DNA of 8,346 nt from Planctomycetaceae bacterium (GTDB taxonomy: Bacteria > Planctomycetota > Planctomycetia > Planctomycetales > Planctomycetaceae): the NCBI GenBank assembly GCA_015487825.1, contig WFOZ01001052.1:1-8346 (forward strand). The letters run 5' to 3'. Positions 6,619 to 8,346 of this stretch are shown here, piece by piece. Under the pieces are notes generated by a model. That model was not told the DNA's origin, did not search any database, and was given only the letters and a program-made list of their open reading frames with translations. Every line of letters begins with the position of its first letter. Position 1 is the stretch's first letter. Made by a program: the position numbers and the translations under genes.

Positions 6619-6746
6619 AAAGTAGAAGAAGTTTTTTAAGATAAGATTGATAGATTAAATTTCCTCGTTCCCAAGCAGGAGCTTGGGAACGAGTTGAACC
6701 TGGCGCTGTCCAGTTATGTTACATCTTTGCGTGCGTATCTTTCTTC
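6589..6746. repeat. MITE-like composite: inverted repeat units around a central hairpin
   Basis: The unit at 6589-6612, containing CACGCAAAGACG, recurs in inverted form at 6722-6746, where the minus strand reads CACGCAAAGATG preceded by a similar GAAGAAAGA stretch. The 12-nt cores match at 11 of 12. The perfect hairpin at 6664-6693 lies close to the midpoint. The arrangement suggests one mobile or formerly mobile miniature element, though it could be separate repeats that accumulated together. No flanking target duplication was seen. Confidence 0.45.
6664..6693. repeat. Perfect 13-bp hairpin of the GTTCCCAAGC type
   Basis: CTCGTTCCCAAGC (6664-6676) pairs perfectly with GCTTGGGAACGAG (6681-6693) around AGGA. 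From memory, the same CGTTCCCAxGC...GCxTGGGAACG palindrome is a dispersed extragenic repeat in many bacteria, including cyanobacteria, proteobacteria and planctomycetes. No T-run follows on either strand, so a role as an ordinary terminator is less likely than a REP-like repeat. Confidence 0.75.
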
Positions 6747-6953
6747 GGGATCTCTAAAGCTCTGTGGTTGATTTGTTTTTCCTATTTGGTGCCGGCTTGC
6801 TCGGGAGGATCTCTTAGTCTGTCTCGGACAGGATTGGTCGCATGTTTTCCGGTTTTTGATCGGTCTCTCTGGTTTGCTGAGGTACGCTGTTCTACAATTC
6901 CTGTGCGAATATTGCTTGATATTTCTTCCACAGAACCGCTCAGGGAAAACATC

Positions 6954-8288
6954 ATGGACAGACGAAAATTCATTCAGGCTTCTTCTGCGATTCCGCTGGC
7001 GTTGGCAGCATCGACGGCTACTGCTGCCAATGCAGCGATGGTTGCTGAAGGGGAGCAGGATCCGATTGAACGGCTGACGAAAAATTTACTGCCGAAAATT
7101 GAACATGACAGACGGGTTGCGCTCGAAATTTTGAAGCCGAACCAGAAGGACCTGGAACATGGGTTGAAGCTTCATGCGGAGTCGGTTGTGTTTGATTCCT
7201 ACGGCTTTGCACCACGATCTGCGATTGATGGCGACGAGATGGCTGCGCTGATTAACGAAAAAGCTTCGCCGCTTGAAATTAAAGATCTGCGGGAAGACAT
7301 GATGATGACTCGCTGTGCGACCGATCCGCTCGAACGCAGAGAGTATCAGGAGGCGTGGCGAGCTTCGGGGGTGACGTGCATTTATCAAAATGCGGGGGAA
7401 GAAGGACAGGATCCGCTTGTGTTGCTCAAGCGGCTGGCCCATTACACGTTTATCACAGATACGATTCCCGAAGTCGTTTCCAAAGCGGTTCTGCCCGATG
7501 ATGTCCTGGAAGCAAAAAAGCAGAATCGCCACTCTCTTTATTTTACGGGCAACGGCGTCCCTTTAACACAGCAATGGGTTTCGGTCTCTGATGAACTTCG
7601 TTATGTGCGAACATTTTACGAACTTGGCATCCGCATGATGCACTTAACCTACCAGCGACGAAATATGATCGGCGATGGTTGTGGCGAAAAGAACGATTCA
7701 GGACTTTCAGATTTTGGGCGGTCAGCAATCAAACAGATGAACCGCATCGGCATCATTCCCGATTGTGCCCACTCCGGCTGGCAAACCTCTTTGGAAGCAG
7801 CTCAGGTTTCTGATAAACCGGTTGTTGCGAGCCATTCAGTTTGCGGCGGAATTTACGCACACATTCGCAGCAAACCGGATAACGTCATCAAAGCAATTGT
7901 CGATTCCGGCGGCTTCATCGGCATTTGCTGCATCCCACGATATTTGCGAGGAAAAGGAGATATCAACGCACTGCTCGATCATATCGATTACGTTGTCAAG
8001 AAATTCGGTGCCGATCATGTTGCCATTGGCACCGATGTTACGTATGTTTCTGCTAATCATTCCAAAGAAAGTAAAAAACTTCCCCGACAACCGCCAACCC
8101 GCGAAGCATTCCGCATGTTATGGCCGAATGATGATTACGTCACAACTCAGGAAGCAAAAAACAGCATCGCCTGGACAAACTGGCCACTGTTTACTGTTGG
8201 ACTGGTACAGCGAGGCTATTCCGATGAACAAATCAAAAAAATCATCGGCGGTAACGTGATGCGAGTCAACCGGGAAACGATTCAGTAG
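6954..8288 (+). CDS. Exported peptidase M19 (membrane dipeptidase) homologue with altered metal site
   Basis: The 444-residue product carries a twin-arginine-type leader (DRRKFIQ, then an Ala-rich hydrophobic stretch, likely cleaved near residue 27-29), so it probably acts outside the cytoplasm. From about residue 75 it follows the M19 dipeptidase TIM-barrel family: ELGIRMMHLTY (223-233), GLSDFGR (250-256), DCAHSG with His273, ASHS with His294, HIRSKPDN with Arg305, AIGTD with Asp361, and IIGGNVMRVN near the end (430-439). Known M19 enzymes bind two zincs and cut dipeptides. Here the usual DGHNDxP metal motif reads DSYGFAP (81-87), and the usual glutamate of the EGG motif is replaced in TGNGVPL (198-204). 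Two histidines remain, so classic dipeptidase activity is doubtful. AGGGA lies 7 nt before ATG 6954. It appears to be a single gene; substrate unknown. Confidence 0.85.
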   Translation: MDRRKFIQASSAIPLALAASTATAANAAMVAEGEQDPIERLTKNLLPKIEHDRRVALEILKPNQKDLEHGLKLHAESVVFDSYGFAPRSAIDGDEMAALINEKASPLEIKDLREDMMMTRCATDPLERREYQEAWRASGVTCIYQNAGEEGQDPLVLLKRLAHYTFITDTIPEVVSKAVLPDDVLEAKKQNRHSLYFTGNGVPLTQQWVSVSDELRYVRTFYELGIRMMHLTYQRRNMIGDGCGEKNDSGLSDFGRSAIKQMNRIGIIPDCAHSGWQTSLEAAQVSDKPVVASHSVCGGIYAHIRSKPDNVIKAIVDSGGFIGICCIPRYLRGKGDINALLDHIDYVVKKFGADHVAIGTDVTYVSANHSKESKKLPRQPPTREAFRMLWPNDDYVTTQEAKNSIAWTNWPLFTVGLVQRGYSDEQIKKIIGGNVMRVNRETIQ

Positions 8289-8346
8289 GGGTAACTACTC
8301 AGCGTTGGCGTAGGGGCCGCTATTGCGGACCACGATGGGAAGTGGA
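8289..8346. other. Window end after the M19 gene
   Basis: AGTAG (8284-8288, overlapping the stop codon) can pair with CTACT (8295-8299), and CCGC-TATT-GCGG forms a small hairpin at 8317-8328. The latter sits in a GTAGGGG-rich stretch that could begin another intergenic repeat. Too little is visible to decide. Confidence 0.3.

Larger units (their letters stand above)
6420..6953. other. 534-bp repeat-rich gap between rodA and the M19 gene
   Basis: The gap holds a possible terminator, short purine-rich direct repeats, a perfect hairpin and inverted copies of one repeat unit (listed separately). From about 6780 to 6953 it becomes ordinary leader sequence with a small CTGTC-TCG-GACAG hairpin (6819-6831) and a -10-like TACAAT at 6893-6898 lacking a fair -35 box. 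The M19 reading frame is open upstream to 6768, but that part encodes a Cys- and Ser-rich stretch without family similarity, so it is treated as noncoding. Confidence 0.6.

Noticed and set aside
6768..6953. Upstream extension of the M19 protein to a TTG
   Set aside because: It would place a Cys- and Ser-rich stretch before a clear twin-arginine leader, which must be N-terminal to work. The ATG at 6954 has a fair ribosome site.
7086..7532. Minus-strand frame of 148 codons inside the M19 gene
   Set aside because: It is a shadow of the strong plus-strand coding frame and shows no family motif or start signal.

Overview
This window looks like an ordinary chromosomal stretch of a Gram-negative-type bacterium, most likely a planctomycete. 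The taxon is inferred from overall protein flavour, the scattered single-gene layout, two exported proteins with twin-arginine leaders and inconsistent Shine-Dalgarno use. No marker here proves it. Base composition is close to balanced, and no gene stands out as recently transferred. There is no rRNA, tRNA, CRISPR array, transposase or phage gene.

Layout, left to right. (1) 1-265, minus: the start of an exported beta-lactamase-family serine hydrolase, cut by the window edge. (2) 314-1909, minus: guaA, GMP synthase, 48 bp upstream of the hydrolase and in the same direction. (3) 2188-2655, plus: nrdR, the ribonucleotide reductase repressor, divergent from guaA. (4) 2792-3691, plus: a small MscS-type mechanosensitive channel. 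(5) 3692-3970: a convergent gap holding a 145-bp nested inverted repeat. (6) 3971-4747, minus: an LpxA-type UDP-sugar O-acyltransferase. (7) 4748-5294: a long divergent gap with a second large imperfect inverted repeat and a small operator-like palindrome. (8) 5295-6419, plus: a RodA-type SEDS glycosyltransferase. (9) 6420-6953: a repeat-rich gap with short direct repeats, a perfect 13-bp hairpin and flanking inverted copies. (10) 6954-8288, plus: an exported peptidase M19 (membrane dipeptidase) homologue whose usual first metal ligands are replaced.

The genes do not form one pathway. Loosely, guaA and nrdR both serve nucleotide supply, while mscS, lpxA and rodA all concern the envelope (osmotic valve, lipid A, cell-wall elongation). 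Each gene seems to be its own transcription unit, except that the hydrolase may be read through from guaA.

I found no convincing new multi-gene system. The points most worth a second look are the intergenic structured elements (3726-3870, 4849-4956, 6502-6746), the altered metal site of the M19 protein, and the substituted substrate-pocket residues in the LpxA homologue. All structure calls were made by eye, without folding or database searches.
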